This document shows, piece after piece, positions 12,094 to 23,415 of a stretch of DNA of 64,000 nucleotides (positions are counted from its first letter, which is position 1; the number at the start of each line of letters is the position of its first letter). The position numbers and the translations under genes were made by a program. Under the pieces are notes generated by a model that ran no database searches, had not been told where the DNA came from, and saw only the letters and a list, made by a program, of their open reading frames with translations. Source of the DNA: Dioscorea cayenensis subsp. rotundata (lineage: Eukaryota > Streptophyta > Magnoliopsida > Dioscoreales > Dioscoreaceae); assembly GCF_009730915.1 (NCBI RefSeq), contig NC_052475.1:2294001-2358000 (forward strand), given 5' to 3'.

Positions 12094-12432
12094 ATATGGC
12101 GATGGATAATATGTGATATCCTATGTGAGATGATTCAAACTACTGTGGTTGGAAAATAAATAAATATTATTTGATTTTAAAAGTATTTTTAAAATGATCG
12201 ATAAAAAAAAGTTATTTTATATGGTGAATTTTTAAATAAACCCTCTGAAACTTTAAAATAATAAAATAAAATTTTAGAAGATATATAAAATAATAATAAA
12301 TTACACATAAGATAAGACGATGCATAAATAATAATATAAGATCTAAACTAAAATACATAAAATATCAAATTAATAGATATGATTTGTAATAAAACATTTA
12401 TCAAAATTCTAGTAGAAAAATTAAAAAAGTTT
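12094..12432. other. AT-rich spacer between two retroelements
   Basis: This is simple AT-rich sequence with no recognisable gene. It ends at the GAACC target-site duplication of the next element. Confidence 0.5.
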
Positions 12433-12437
12433 GAACC

Positions 12438-12775
12438 TGTTATAAACTAATATTTTAATGGATGCCTACTGTAGCAATTTCACTGTAACCCTATAAATTA
12501 ATTGATATGCGCCGGTACTGTTACTATTCCACCAACCAGGGTATTTTGGACGGTCGGATCGAATCGATCCTGGCCGTTCATTCAACTCTTGTAACCCTAT
12601 AAATACCCCCTCATTTTGTATACTTTGGAATATAGAGAACAGAAGGAAAAGAGAGAAATAAAAGAAGAAAGAAGAAGAAGAAGTTAATTCTTCAGGGTTT
12701 TTGGGTTTTTGATAAATACTATGACTCTCTATTCTTATTACTATCTTTACATTTATAACATATATATTCTTAATA
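12438..12775 (+). repeat. 5' LTR of the shrunken Copia element
   Basis: It matches 14155-14558 at both ends and through the tataaatac promoter-like region (near 12597) and the purine-rich aaagaagaaagaagaag stretch. It differs by a replaced or deleted block after cactgta, where it reads accctataaattaattgat instead of the longer gcagccggcatt segment. Confidence 0.9.
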
Positions 12776-12790
12776 CGTTATCAGCACGAA
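12776..12790 (+). other. primer-binding site of the Copia element
   Basis: cgttatcagcacgaa lies directly after the 5' LTR. A TTATCAGCACGA sequence in this position is familiar from a common plant Copia group. The identification rests on position and that resemblance. Confidence 0.7.
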
Positions 12791-13318
12791 TTTGCTCATA
12801 TGATTTTAATTTTCTTTGGCTTATATAATATATATATTATATATGTGTAATCCATTTCTAACACTGAATGCAGGAAAGTTCGACAGGTAATATAATACTA
12901 GCAAACCATACATATGGTTTTCTTAGAAGCATACATAAAAAACAGACAGTACTAGAGCCACTAAGGCTAATATTAGCAGTACTTTTAAAATAAACAACAA
13001 AAACAATAATATTATTATTACAATGAAGTTTTCCACCAAATCTAAATTATCAAGCATCATCTTTTCCTAAGTCTTCGCGGCGACCCTCCGATTCCGGCGA
13101 TCGTTGACAAAATCAGGTAAAAATCTGCGGGGCCCTTTTTCTCTTCTCCGTCGCCCTACTCCGCCGGCTCCTTCGAGTTTCTCCGTCGGCGACTCAGCCG
13201 GCCTTTCTCCGTCGGCCCCCTACTTTCTTCTCCCCATTATCTTTTACTTCTTCTTCCCTTTTAACTTATAATCACTTTCAAACAGATTTTTATTCCCAAT
13301 GGTGCAATAATTGCAGCG

Positions 13319-13430
13319 TATGAACAGTACTACATATATGAATAGTGTCGTATATGAACAGTACCATATATATGAATAGTGTCATATATGAACAGTACTG
13401 TATATATGAATACTACTGTATATATGATGC
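13319..13430 (+). repeat. 34-bp minisatellite inside the Copia element
   Basis: tgaacagtac starts at 13321, 13355 and 13389, giving a 34-bp period. Each unit pairs a tgaacagtac half with a tatatatgaatagtgtc half, and a partial fourth copy runs into the RNase H remnant. It sits exactly where the large gag-pol deletion must have its right edge. Confidence 0.85.
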
Positions 13431-13933
13431 TGGGTATCTGTCTGATCCTCACAAAGGGCGATCTCAGACTGGATACATGTTTTCTTACAATGGTACAGCT
13501 ATCTCATGGCGTTCCACAAAACAAACTCTTACAGCTACTTCATCAAATCATGCTGAAATTCTAGCTCTTCATGAAGTAAGTCGTGAATGCCAATGGTTAC
13601 GATCTATGATTGGGCATATCATGATCATCATGCAAATTACCATCGAGTAACAACAAATGCTACGAGTAATTTATGAAGACAACGAGTGCTTGTATTTCTC
13701 AAATACAAGGAGGTTATATTAAAGGTGACGAGCGAAAACATATATCACCAAAAATTTTTTTCTACACTCATGATCTCCAGAAAGAAGGCGTTATAGAAGT
13801 TCAAAAGATTCAATCCAGTGAGAATCAAGCTGATCTATTCACAAAATCACTTCCTAAGTGCATTCACCAAAGACTTATATACAAAATCGGGATGAGAAGA
13901 CTTAAGGATGTAAGTACTTCTGATATGAGTTAA
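13426..13933 (+). pseudogene. Copia RNase H remnant (3' end of pol)
   Basis: From about 13426 the frame reads AGYLSDPHKGRSQTGYMF, then ISWRSTKQTLTATSSNHAEI and EVSRECQWLRSM. This is the Copia RNase H motif series, including the S(S/N)xxAEI block. The frame is lost near 13648 and resumes at 13673 with ISQIQGGYIKGDERKHI and ENQADLFTKSLP, the classic C-terminal end (normally IKGDRTKHI ... ADLFTKALP). A short deletion or frameshift therefore separates the two halves. Nothing upstream of RNase H remains, so the element cannot move on its own. Confidence 0.9.
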
Positions 13934-14154
13934 AATTTATTTATTTGAGGGGGAGACTGTAATCTTTTTCCCTTCGCCAAGGTTTTTGTCCCAATGGGTT
14001 TTTTCCGAGGCAAGGTTTTTAATGAGGCAGTAACCCTCAAATGTGCCAAGGATAGTGTACTCTTTTTCCTTAGCTAGGTTTTTTATCCCACTGGGTTTTT
14101 CCTAGCAAGGTTTTAACGAGGCATATCCTTTGATCGTAGGCATCCAAGGGGAAG

Positions 14155-14558
14155 TGTTATAAACAAATATTTTAATGGATGCATACTGTAGCAATTTCAC
14201 TGTAGCAGCCGGCATTACTATAGCAACTTCTAGATATTCATCGTATCGCTAGCAACACCATGGCAGGGTACCCGTGTGATGCTATGGCAGGATGTCGATG
14301 CATTACTTATTCCACCAACGGGGTATTTTTGGACCGTCGGATTGAATCGATCCTGGCCGTTCATTCAACTCTTGTAACCCTATAAATACGTCCTCATTTT
14401 GTATACTTTGGAATATAGAGAAGAGAAGGAAAAGAGAGAAATAAAAGAAGAAAGAAGAAGAAGAAGTTAATTCTTCATGGTTTTTGGGTTTTTGATAAAT
14501 ACTCTGGCTCTCTATTTTTATTACTATCTTTACATTTATAACATATATATTCTTAATA
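14155..14558 (+). repeat. 3' LTR of the shrunken Copia element
   Basis: It starts TGTTATAAAC directly after a polypurine tract and ends TTCTTAATA before the GAACC duplication. It is longer than the 5' LTR because it keeps the ggcattactatagcaactt-to-tgcattacttattcc block. Confidence 0.9.
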
Positions 14559-14563
14559 GAACC

Positions 14564-17240
14564 TTAATAATAAAATAATGTATAGGATGACTTCTCCTAG
14601 TTGCAAATATATATATATATATATTACAAAATAATCTGCTCTACGTCATACATGGCTAAAGAAAAATATTTTTTTTATTATTTAATAAAAAAATTTCAAA
14701 GTAGCTAGATGCATTCAAAGTTCATAAAAAATTGCAAAAGACTATATTATCAAAAACAGTTTCTAAGAATTTAGCCATTCTTAATTAATTGAAGGTGCCT
14801 ATAATGAGGGCTAAATTTATGGAGCCTATAATGCTATGTTTCTTTAGTATGAACATGAGAGCACCATATGCATTTATAAGGTACTTGATGAAAGGACATG
14901 TTTGTCATTAAACTAGAACATCAATAGAGAAAACCATTGCAATTGAAAGTCCAAATAATAGGGTATAAAGTCTCACTATCCATAATAAACAATTAGCACA
15001 TGGCTGACCATTATGCATATATATATATATATATATATTACTATTACATTATGATGATTACCATTTAATGCAAATTAATTTTATTTGTATTTAATTGGGA
15101 TGTGTATGAGCGACATTTGAAGCATTTATTTTATTTTGATAATGAAATAAGATGCTGATTATACTTTTACCCGCAAGTACTATTTGATGTAATATAGGCT
15201 CTAGATCTATATATGTATATTAAATCTATATATATAATATTTTATTTCTTTTTTAAGATTTTTCCCTATGTTAAAAACTTTCGATCAGTCCACATAAACA
15301 TCTTTCATTATTTTTTAATTTCTTTTATATAAGTTAGAATTCAAATTTAAGACTACTTATCTAAATCTCTATTTTTTTTTAACAAATACGATAAACACAT
15401 ATATAATTAGGAGAATAATAATTCATCTGTATTCTCTCACTCAGCTGACAAAAAGATTAAGTTATAAATTCATTCTCACAGTCAAGACACCCTTCGGTAT
15501 GTTTTGAATCAGATATCTTCGATAAATTTCTAATACTTGAAATATTTTGTTATTTATTATCGGATAAAATATAAATAAAAATAATAATTTAAAAAAAAAA
15601 GCATACTTGAAATGAATTTTAAAAATTTGTTTTTATATTTAAGGAATGACTGCAACATAACATACCAAACCAAACCAGCATGTTCCGTGAGTATAGTTAG
15701 GAAGTACTTGATCAGATAAATTTATATATCCGGGACGGAACCCTAAATGGTCGGCGGCAGGATGCAGTTGCGGTTAGAGTTGGATCAGCACGCACATTGT
15801 TAAATGAAAAAGTGATGTTTCGTATGTATGTAAGCAACAAAGGTACAAATCCAAGTCTGTGCATCAAATGAAGGGCTCTTATTCTTTTGGAGGACATTTA
15901 TTATCTAAAGTTTCTAAAAACTCTTTCCTGTGTCCCTGTTGAGTTTGAATTCTTGACGGTTATCAGCATGTCACCATTGATGTCACATCGTGATCCTGCC
16001 GTCCAAAATTAATTATTTAATATTATTATTATGATGTAATTATTTGAGAAAATATTTGGTTTTGGAAAATGATTTATAGATTTGGGTGTTTTTTTACCCG
16101 GATTGTCTCCTTTGAAATTCCAATAAAACCCTTCGTTTAATTTTTTTTTCAATTTAAAAAATTTATATAATTCATTTAGATATAATTTAAAAGAGGATGG
16201 ATACATAGTATTTTAATCTGAACGGTAGATTGTGATCATTAATCATATAACTCTATTTCTACTAAATCTACAGTGCAGTTTAAAAACAAACTCTTACCTA
16301 TCTGTACCTCTCGCTCTTACTTACATTGTTGTCAATTATGAATATTTTATGAACACTCTAGTTGATATTGCGTATGGATTTTATTTTATTTTTATCTTCG
16401 TCTAAATAAATATAAGCATTGTTAAAGAAGAGGTGTATGCCTTTTTTAATTAAAAAAATAAATTACTTATTTTTATAAATAACTACTTTAAAAGATATGT
16501 GCTTGTGTTTTTTCCTACCACTATTTATATCATAAATTACAAATAAACTTATCATAATTGACTCTAACATAATTTTTAATTTACTTCACTATCGATTTTT
16601 CAAGATGATATACTGGAAGCTTGGCAAGAGCATACTTAATAATTTAAATTCAAAATCATTTATTTAAGAAATCACATTAATCTTAGTTACATGAACTAAT
16701 CTCCTTTGGAAAATCTTGTGCATCTTTTAAAATTAAAAAATAAAACATTATAAATTTTGACAACATAAGGTGTTTAAAAATAAAATAAACATAGTGATTT
16801 AATAACTTTTATCTAAAAAAAATAAATAGAAAAACTTAAAGCTTCATAACACAATGGCATTGTGAGATTTAAGAATCCCGAGTTCAAATTCTATTGAATC
16901 AAGTAGTGAAAATAGATCCCCGGTTTATAAATGCAACCTTGTAATTTAAACTCCATATCCTTAGATAAAAACGCATTGACTAAACAATCATATTCTCTAT
17001 TCATGCACATCACTCCGCCAGTTCTACATACACTGACTCATTTGTTAAAAAAAGAAAAAGGAAAACGATCAAATAACGGAATTGCTCCAAGCGTGTTTTG
17101 AGTGTTGTTGGTTGGACTCAACCAGAAGAGCACTAAATTCATGTGTGTATATCTCTTCTTATTTTTTTAAAAAAAGAAAGAAAAGAAAGAAAAGAAAGAA
17201 AGATAAAAAAGTTAAATGCCTTTTTGAAAGTCCATAACTA
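14564..17240. other. AT-rich intergenic DNA
   Basis: No gene was recognised. There are (AT)n tracts near 14612, 15015 and 15190-15240. A segment at 16850-16935 with cgagttcaaattct resembles a Pol III B box and could be a very old SINE (see findings). A purine repeat aaagaaagaaaagaaag lies at 17170-17205. Confidence 0.45.
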
Positions 17241-17445
17241 GAAAAACACACGTGGCTTGTGCGTAGAGCCGAGTGAAGCTAGAGTTGGAGTTGGTGCAAG
17301 TTTGGATTTGTGGGCCGCGTTCGCTTGGTGTCTGTTTTTTCACGTGCGGTTCTGTGGCCGGTGAGGGTCCATCAAGTTCGCCTTGGCCGGAGTCACATGG
17401 TCAAAGCCCAACTCATTACTTTGGTTCCCTGGTCTTCAATACATC
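17241..17445. other. isolated GC-richer segment of unknown origin
   Basis: This stretch stands out from its AT-rich surroundings by phrases such as gtgggccgcgttcgcttgg, cacgtgcggttctgtggccgg and ccttggccggagtcac. The plus-strand frame from 17273 codes for 55 non-repetitive residues before running into an (AT)n tract. I recognise no domain. It may be a gene or transposon fragment. Confidence 0.35.
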
Positions 17446-17456
17446 TATATTTTGTT

Positions 17457-17494
<38 letters not shown>

Positions 17495-19690
17495 TAGTCA
17501 AATCAAATTAATTTATGTGGATTGAAACACTGCAAAATTGAGAATAGTATGATATTTTTATTATTTATTTAATATGAGCCACATTTTACTTTTAATAAAA
17601 TAAATTTTGATGAATTTTTTCTTTTATGTTTTTTTTTTATTTGAACTATTAGTTTTGTAGGTGTTTGACTTTAAATTAAATCAGAATAAGATACTGTGAA
17701 CTCTATAAAATGATATATATCTCCTAACACATGTTCCTATATCATCGATAAAAATTTAAATTTGAAATTATTTGATGAAGCAATCTTTGCCTTTACCACT
17801 TTGATCAACTTCCATTAGTCAACCATAATTTTTTTTTGATATATATATATATTATAAAAAAATGTTTAATTCATATTTTTGAAACTTATGAAGGTAATCA
17901 TCAACTTAAAATGGACTATAGATGTTAAGTGATAATAATTTTTTTAATTATAAACATAAGATGGTTTGTGATTTTAATATATATATATATTTTTTAACAA
18001 AAGGAACAAACAGTCTGAAAGCCCTGCCAAACTATCAAGGGGTGTGCACAAGCCTCGGTAGAGCAAGTGTGAGCGATGCCCGTGCATACATGGGCGTTGG
18101 GACCATTTACATATAACCACCGCTCACATCGCTTAAAAATATGCTATCAACTGAGAATCAAACTCTTATCACTCGGTGAAAAATTTTATCGATCACTCAT
18201 AAATCAATAGATCATTTAGTCGTTGGTATATAATGGTTTGCTTGATGATTGTGGTGGAAAGACTACTTAGAAATTGAATGGTTTGGAATTTTGGGACAAC
18301 ATGGTTGATTAATACCATGTTTGTGAAAAAAAATGGAGAAAGTTGGAGCAACATGGAAACATTGACTATTTTCCGTAAATGTATGTAAAATAGTATAAAG
18401 TTATAAACATGTTTTTAATATTGGGGGCTGAAACTCAATGTGTTGATTTTGACTGTGGACTTAATTACTTGGATGGAAATAAATTGGGGTCTGAGAATGA
18501 AATAAAGTTTAGTGTTTTCTTTTGATCATGGTAAACACCATCACAATTTTTTTTTCTTTTTCTTTTTTTTTTAGGATAAATAATTACCATGAGACACTTG
18601 CCAAGAAGTGGGCAAAGTTAGAAGAGTGTGTGTGAGAAGAGCTCATATGGTCAAACCAAGGCAAATACTCCAATATATATATATATATATATATATAATT
18701 TCCTAAATTTAACCGTATAATTTATTTTTCTTTATGTCTGTTTGGATAATCCACAAACAACCATATAAATTATAGTACATAAATGTGAACCAATTAACAT
18801 TGCAAAAGAAAATAATTAAAAGTTACTTTTGCTTGTATATTTTTATTAAATTTTATTTATTAAAATATAGATAAAATTTACTTTTAGTCATGTATTTGAC
18901 CATATTATTTATTTATTATTTTTTTATCCACAAAGTTGAAAAAGTTACTGTATTTATGAAAAAAACTGTTCCTTAATTTTGATGTTAAGTTTATACTCTG
19001 TTTAACATATGATATTTATTTAATTACTTTTTTGACTAACGCAGCATTTAATTTTGACATGATTATCTAATGTGATTTTTGACAATATCTCATTTATCAC
19101 ATGGTTTTAAAAAAAATATTTTAAAAAGTCCGACTTTTGGTATAATATTTCAACATGTCACTTTACTCCGCGTAATTTTTTTTTAAATTAAAAATCATAA
19201 TCTAATACATCAATATTTCCGTATTCTAATATTAATGGCGCATTACAACCATATTTGATTTTTTGTCAATCATTTAAAAAGTTTTATAAAATTAATTAAT
19301 CAACTTGTACTATATAATAATTTCATGCATAACCACTTTAACAATGATAACTATTTCTATTACCAAGCAAGATTAACTCCTTCGCACAATATTAGTTGGT
19401 TGAATTTAGTAGTTTGTCAGTCTTATTAAAAGAAAATTTCACACAATTTTCTATACTGTTAATTTACATACTTGAAATATATAAACCATTTTAGAGAAAA
19501 AAAAAACGGCATTTACCTTATTAAAATATTATGTTTTTATTTACAAAATCATATTAAAAGCTTTTTATTTTTTATTTTTAATTTAAATTTTTCAGAAAAG
19601 AAAAACTTGAAAAGGTGACCGTTGTAGTATCCAGCTGTACCATTCAACAGCACTGCAGAAACAAAGATTCTTATAATAAATGCAATCATT
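17446..19690. other. AT-rich intergenic DNA
   Basis: No coding evidence. (AT)n tracts lie at 17460-17490, 17840-17852 and 18675-18696. The stretch 18035-18110 (gtagagcaagtgtgagcgatgcccgtgcatacatgggcgttggg) is more GC-rich, but it is neither a tRNA nor part of a recognised gene. Confidence 0.45.
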
Positions 19691-19749
19691 TATTGAACAC
19701 GTGGCAACGTTTCAGATGATGCTTCTTCCACAAGACTAAATCAACGGAC

Positions 19750-22190
19750 AGGATCGTTCTTATATATATATATATATCTGGTTCTCTCATGCTCGGCTTG
19801 AATTTTCTCGTCCAAGTCTGTTCTTCGTCGCCGTCGTGCGATCGTCTCCGAGCAGAGCGAATGCTCGATCTGGTAATATATCGATCATTTTTCATGCCTT
19901 TTTGATCAGTGATCGAGTTTGTGAAGTTTTGTTATTATTCTCGGTTTATCTCTTGATGATTTTTTGCATCGTGGTTTGTGGAATTGTTGCCGTTTATCGA
20001 TGAGTTCATTCATATATGGATTCTTTTGTTCTTTAATATAGTTTTGAAGATAGACAGATGAAAATCACTGTGTTTTTCTTTGTTGTTTGATGAGGTGAAT
20101 GGTATGTTGAATTGTGGCCGCTTATAATTAAATGGTTTCTTTTTTTATTTTGGTTCTTTGATTTGGTTTCCGAAGTAGAAATTGAAGCCAGTAATGAAAA
20201 TTTTCTTGTTTAAAGAGTTTATTGATTAATGTGGGTTAGCATGTGCACGTCTTTTGATGAATTCTTGTTACGAATCTTGATGATTTTGTGTCACCTGGAA
20301 TAGTGAATGGTGGCTGTTTAATTGTTGATCACTTCCTCTTTGAATTATAGTTCTTTGATTTTGTTTTTTTTTATAATGTAGATAGGAGAAAGTACTGAAT
20401 TTTTTTTGATCTAAAGTGTTTGTGAACTGAGTTTGATTTGGCTGCTGTGATGCCTAGCCCCTGGGTGCTTAGTCTAAGGATCAATCAGGTATTAATATAT
20501 CATAGGATTGAAGGACTTATACATCAACCATCTTTATATTTTAAGGGGCTGATTGTGAAAGCAAATAATTTTTGACTATTGTATGAGCGTGATGGGTCCA
20601 GTCTGGTGTACATTGTGATTCTTTTCTTGTGATATAATGTTTTTATATTATGTTATAGTTTGATCTTCCTTTTATAGAAAGTTATCTTGTTGTTTCTATC
20701 TTTACAAAATTGTGTTTGTGCTGATGAGGTATGTATGTAGCTAATCAGTTTTTATGTAAAAGCCGCGCTTCTTTAATCTTAACTGATAAATGTTCTTCTG
20801 CATTATATATGTACAGATACTAACTTGGTTACTCGAATTCCTTTGATATTTCTCTTATTTTCTCTCTGAGTTTTACTGGAGCTTCAAATCCTTATGATAT
20901 GCAGACCATAGTTACTGAAGGAGTTCTTTTTTTCCTCCCTCAGAGACAATAGCTAACAGGAAAGCAGTGATTGCAGCGATAGGTTAATTGCTATGCTTTT
21001 TGAGCGTGAAACGATTATTGTTCTGCTGCCTTTCTCAGCAATCTAATGGATAGTCAAGCCTATGTATACATATTTCTTGTTTGCAGGAGTTTGCAGTTTC
21101 TTCACATTTCAAAATAGCCAACAAATATTGAAGAGCAGGGATAAGTAACATTAATGCAGGTTGGCCTGCCTGGGATTATTCCTTCTTTTGCAGTGAGAAA
21201 TTTGCTTGATCTTGACACTTTTTTCTCCTGCATGTCAAGCATGCATTAACCGTGAGAAATTTTTGCAATGGCATCAGGGTGGTCATAGCTAGAGCTTAGT
21301 GAAGATGTCTGAGTGAATTTAGATGACTTGATGACCCATGATATCTTTAACATGGGGCATTTGGAATCTTCAAGAGAGTTTAGTGAGAATGTTAAGGCAT
21401 TAATGCACTATGCTTCTAACTTGTGGCACAAACTGCATGTTTTAGGATGTTAAAATGAAAAAAAAAAAAATGCAGATATGACATTACTTTAAAATTTCAC
21501 ATTTTTGTTGATATATTCAATACCAAAAGACTTTTATCTTCAAAAATTTCTATCGCCAAGATCTGGACATGCTTTTCAGTTAGTTTTTTTTTGAAGTGTA
21601 TCCTCTCGACACTGTAGACATTGAGGATAAACCATAGCCATTTTCATCTGAGGTGACTAGCAGTATTAGTGGCATATGATTTTGAGTAGGACCATTAGGC
21701 CATTCTTATTAATCTCTTTCTTTACTTCAATTTTCATCCGTTAATTGCTACTTCAGGGCCAGTACATTGCTGGCATCTTAATCTCTTGGCTAGTCCTCTT
21801 CATATATTATCTGTTACTGTCATCTCGCTTTTGATTATATCCTTGATAAGGGAATGCCAGTTTCTGTGCTTTCCTCTTTGTTTGTTTCCCTGAATTATAA
21901 GATCTCTTATAACCTGTTTATGAGCAGGGGATGGTCAAAATTTCAACTGTCGTAGTTCCTGCCACAAAGAAGGTAGTGTGCAACCAGCAGCTTTCTTATA
22001 TTTGTCAAACAATGGTTGAAAATTTGTAGAGTTTTAATTACTAACTGAGCTTACTGCTCAAGAACTTTTGCAGGTTCAGACGGATCATGGATGCATGCAG
22101 CCTTCCAATTCCAGGATCTATGGATCAACTTCAGGCGATACACAACGCTGCATTTTTCATATTTACGCGTTTGATTCGCAAAATTCTTCA
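19750..22190 (+). other. probable spliced transcription unit, product unresolved
   Basis: Exon-like blocks with good splice signals follow each other. A GC-richer block of about 19790-19873 ends ctcgatctg|gtaata, behind a (TA)n TATA-like run at 19763-19775. Further blocks are 20944-20982 (after ctcag, before gttaat), 21087-21160 (after ttgcag, before gttggc), about 21930-21973 (ends aagaag|gtagtg) and from 22075 (after ttgcag). T-rich intron-like sequence separates them. The second and third blocks join in phase into a frame reading TIANRKAVIAAIG then VCSFFTFQNSQQILKSRDK and a stop at 21148. That would be a small protein with one hydrophobic stretch. The block ending at 19873 cannot supply an in-phase ATG, so another first exon may exist, or the unit may be non-coding. 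I do not recognise a family. Confidence 0.4.
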
Positions 22191-22326
22191 CCATAATCGA
22201 TTTTAAAGTTAATTCTTAGTTTTTTTTAGGTGTAATTAATAAATATAAAAAAGAATATCTTTTTTGTCTGCTGGGAAAGTAAAGAAGCCAGACTTTCTGG
22301 CAGCAAAAGCAACCATAACTTGGTAG

Positions 22327-22758
22327 ATGCCCTATAGCCTTCCACATGACTCCAAGAATTCCACGGCTCCGTCCACCAGCATCTCAACAACTAGAATGGA
22401 ACCTTTCTCGCCCCTTCTCCTCCCTTCTAAACCACCAGACCTTGCCCAAGCTCCACCCGGTTCCAACCCCAACACCATGGCGTTCATCGGTATCAGAGCT
22501 CTGAGGAGGACCACCGTTCTCGTGGGCACGCTCAACATCGCCGTAGCAGTCGCCGGCACTCTTCTCGTGGCTCTGCTCCTCCGCCGCTGCGGTGCTAGGT
22601 TGAAGTTCTCCGTTGCTGCTGTTTCGATAGCTGCTGCTGTGAAGGTCGGGTGCATGCTGGCGACGGGGATCTCGCAGGGGGTCATGGCTTCTTTCATCGC
22701 CAGGCAACCCATCGACGGTTCCGTTCGCGAGGACATCGACTTCCGGCGAGAGAGAAAG
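22327..22758 (+). other. candidate first exon A of the diacylglycerol-lipase-like gene
   Basis: The block has 144 in-frame codons from ATG 22327 (another in-frame ATG is at 22477, MAFIGI) to a GT donor, ending FRRERK|gtaagc in phase 0. The last ~90 residues contain two hydrophobic segments (about VLVGTLNIAVAVAGTLLVALLL and FSVAAVSIAAAVKVGCML). They align along their whole length with candidate exon B at 23018. It is much richer in G and C than exon B. It could be an alternative first exon with its own promoter or a duplicated relic. Confidence 0.7.
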
Positions 22759-23017
22759 GTAAGCATTCCATTTAAAGCCAGTCTAAAATATTTACGGAAA
22801 AAAAAATGGTATTTATTACAAAAGCAGAGGGGTAACAAGTAATTTGCATATAAAAGTTGCTGCTTGATGGACACATTCCCCATTCCCAATTCCTACTAAC
22901 TCGGTGGTTCATCTGAATCCATCTCATCTCCCCTTCCCCTCCGGCCAAGAATCTATGGCCAAGCTCCAGACCCTAGCCTCTCAAATTTAAGATCCATTTT
23001 ATCATTGTTCTCTCCTG

Positions 23018-23332
23018 GTGCCGATGGGGGACTTGGTGCCGGAACGCACCTCGCTTGTCCTTAGTCTGGGGAGTGTCAGATGGGTCTCTCTGTTGCTTGC
23101 CATTGGGAACCTAGTTGTTGCCCTCCTTGGTATCTATCAAGTCGTCCTTTTGGTCCCGAGCTGCTACGGTAGAATGAGGTTCTCGATTATGGTAGTTGCA
23201 GTCTTCGCTGGGCTTCGGATCTTGTCCTTGGTCCGGGCTGGGCAAGCTCAGCTAGCAACCGCGGAGACCATTATTGGAAACAACGTTGATAACTCTGTCA
23301 TTCCTCATTCTGTGATCCGCCAGGAGAGACGG
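23018..23332 (+). other. candidate first exon B of the diacylglycerol-lipase-like gene
   Basis: The block has 105 codons from an ATG in cgATGGGG-rich context to a GT donor after QERR|gtatta, phase 0. It holds two predicted membrane segments (WVSLLLAIGNLVVALLGIYQVVLLV and FSIMVVAVFAGLRILSLV). It lies nearest to exon 2 and has the same donor phase as exon A. There is no convincing acceptor at its start, which argues that it begins a transcript rather than being internal. Confidence 0.75.
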
Positions 23333-23370
23333 GTATTATGTTGAAGGAAGTTGATTTCTTTTTGGATGAA

Positions 23371-23415
<45 letters not shown>

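Larger units (their letters stand above)
12438..14558 (+). mobile_element. shrunken Copia retrotransposon, both LTRs kept, most of gag-pol deleted
   Basis: GAACC flanks both ends (12433-12437 and 14559-14563), a 5-bp target-site duplication. The 5' LTR is 12438-12775 and the 3' LTR 14155-14558. Both start TGTTATAAAC and end in TTCTTAATA, where the solo copy at 2856 still ends in CA. The sequence right after the 5' LTR, cgttatcagcacgaa, is the usual primer-binding wording of one plant Copia group. A caaggggaag polypurine tract precedes the 3' LTR. Inside, only the reverse-transcriptase-associated RNase H tail survives. The stretch from about 13930 to 14140, with repeated ccaaggtttttgtccca / cccactgggttttt phrases, is the characteristic 3' non-coding part of that group. 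The 5' LTR lacks a block of about 65 bp present in the 3' LTR. Confidence 0.92.

Noticed and set aside
18035-18110. GC-richer stretch suggestive of a tRNA
   Set aside because: It has neither a proper A box and B box pair nor a cloverleaf with CCA-adjacent acceptor stem.
22332-22889. 185-codon minus-strand frame
   Set aside because: Antisense shadow of GC-rich lipase exon A. The plus-strand frame has membrane segments and a phase-matched donor.
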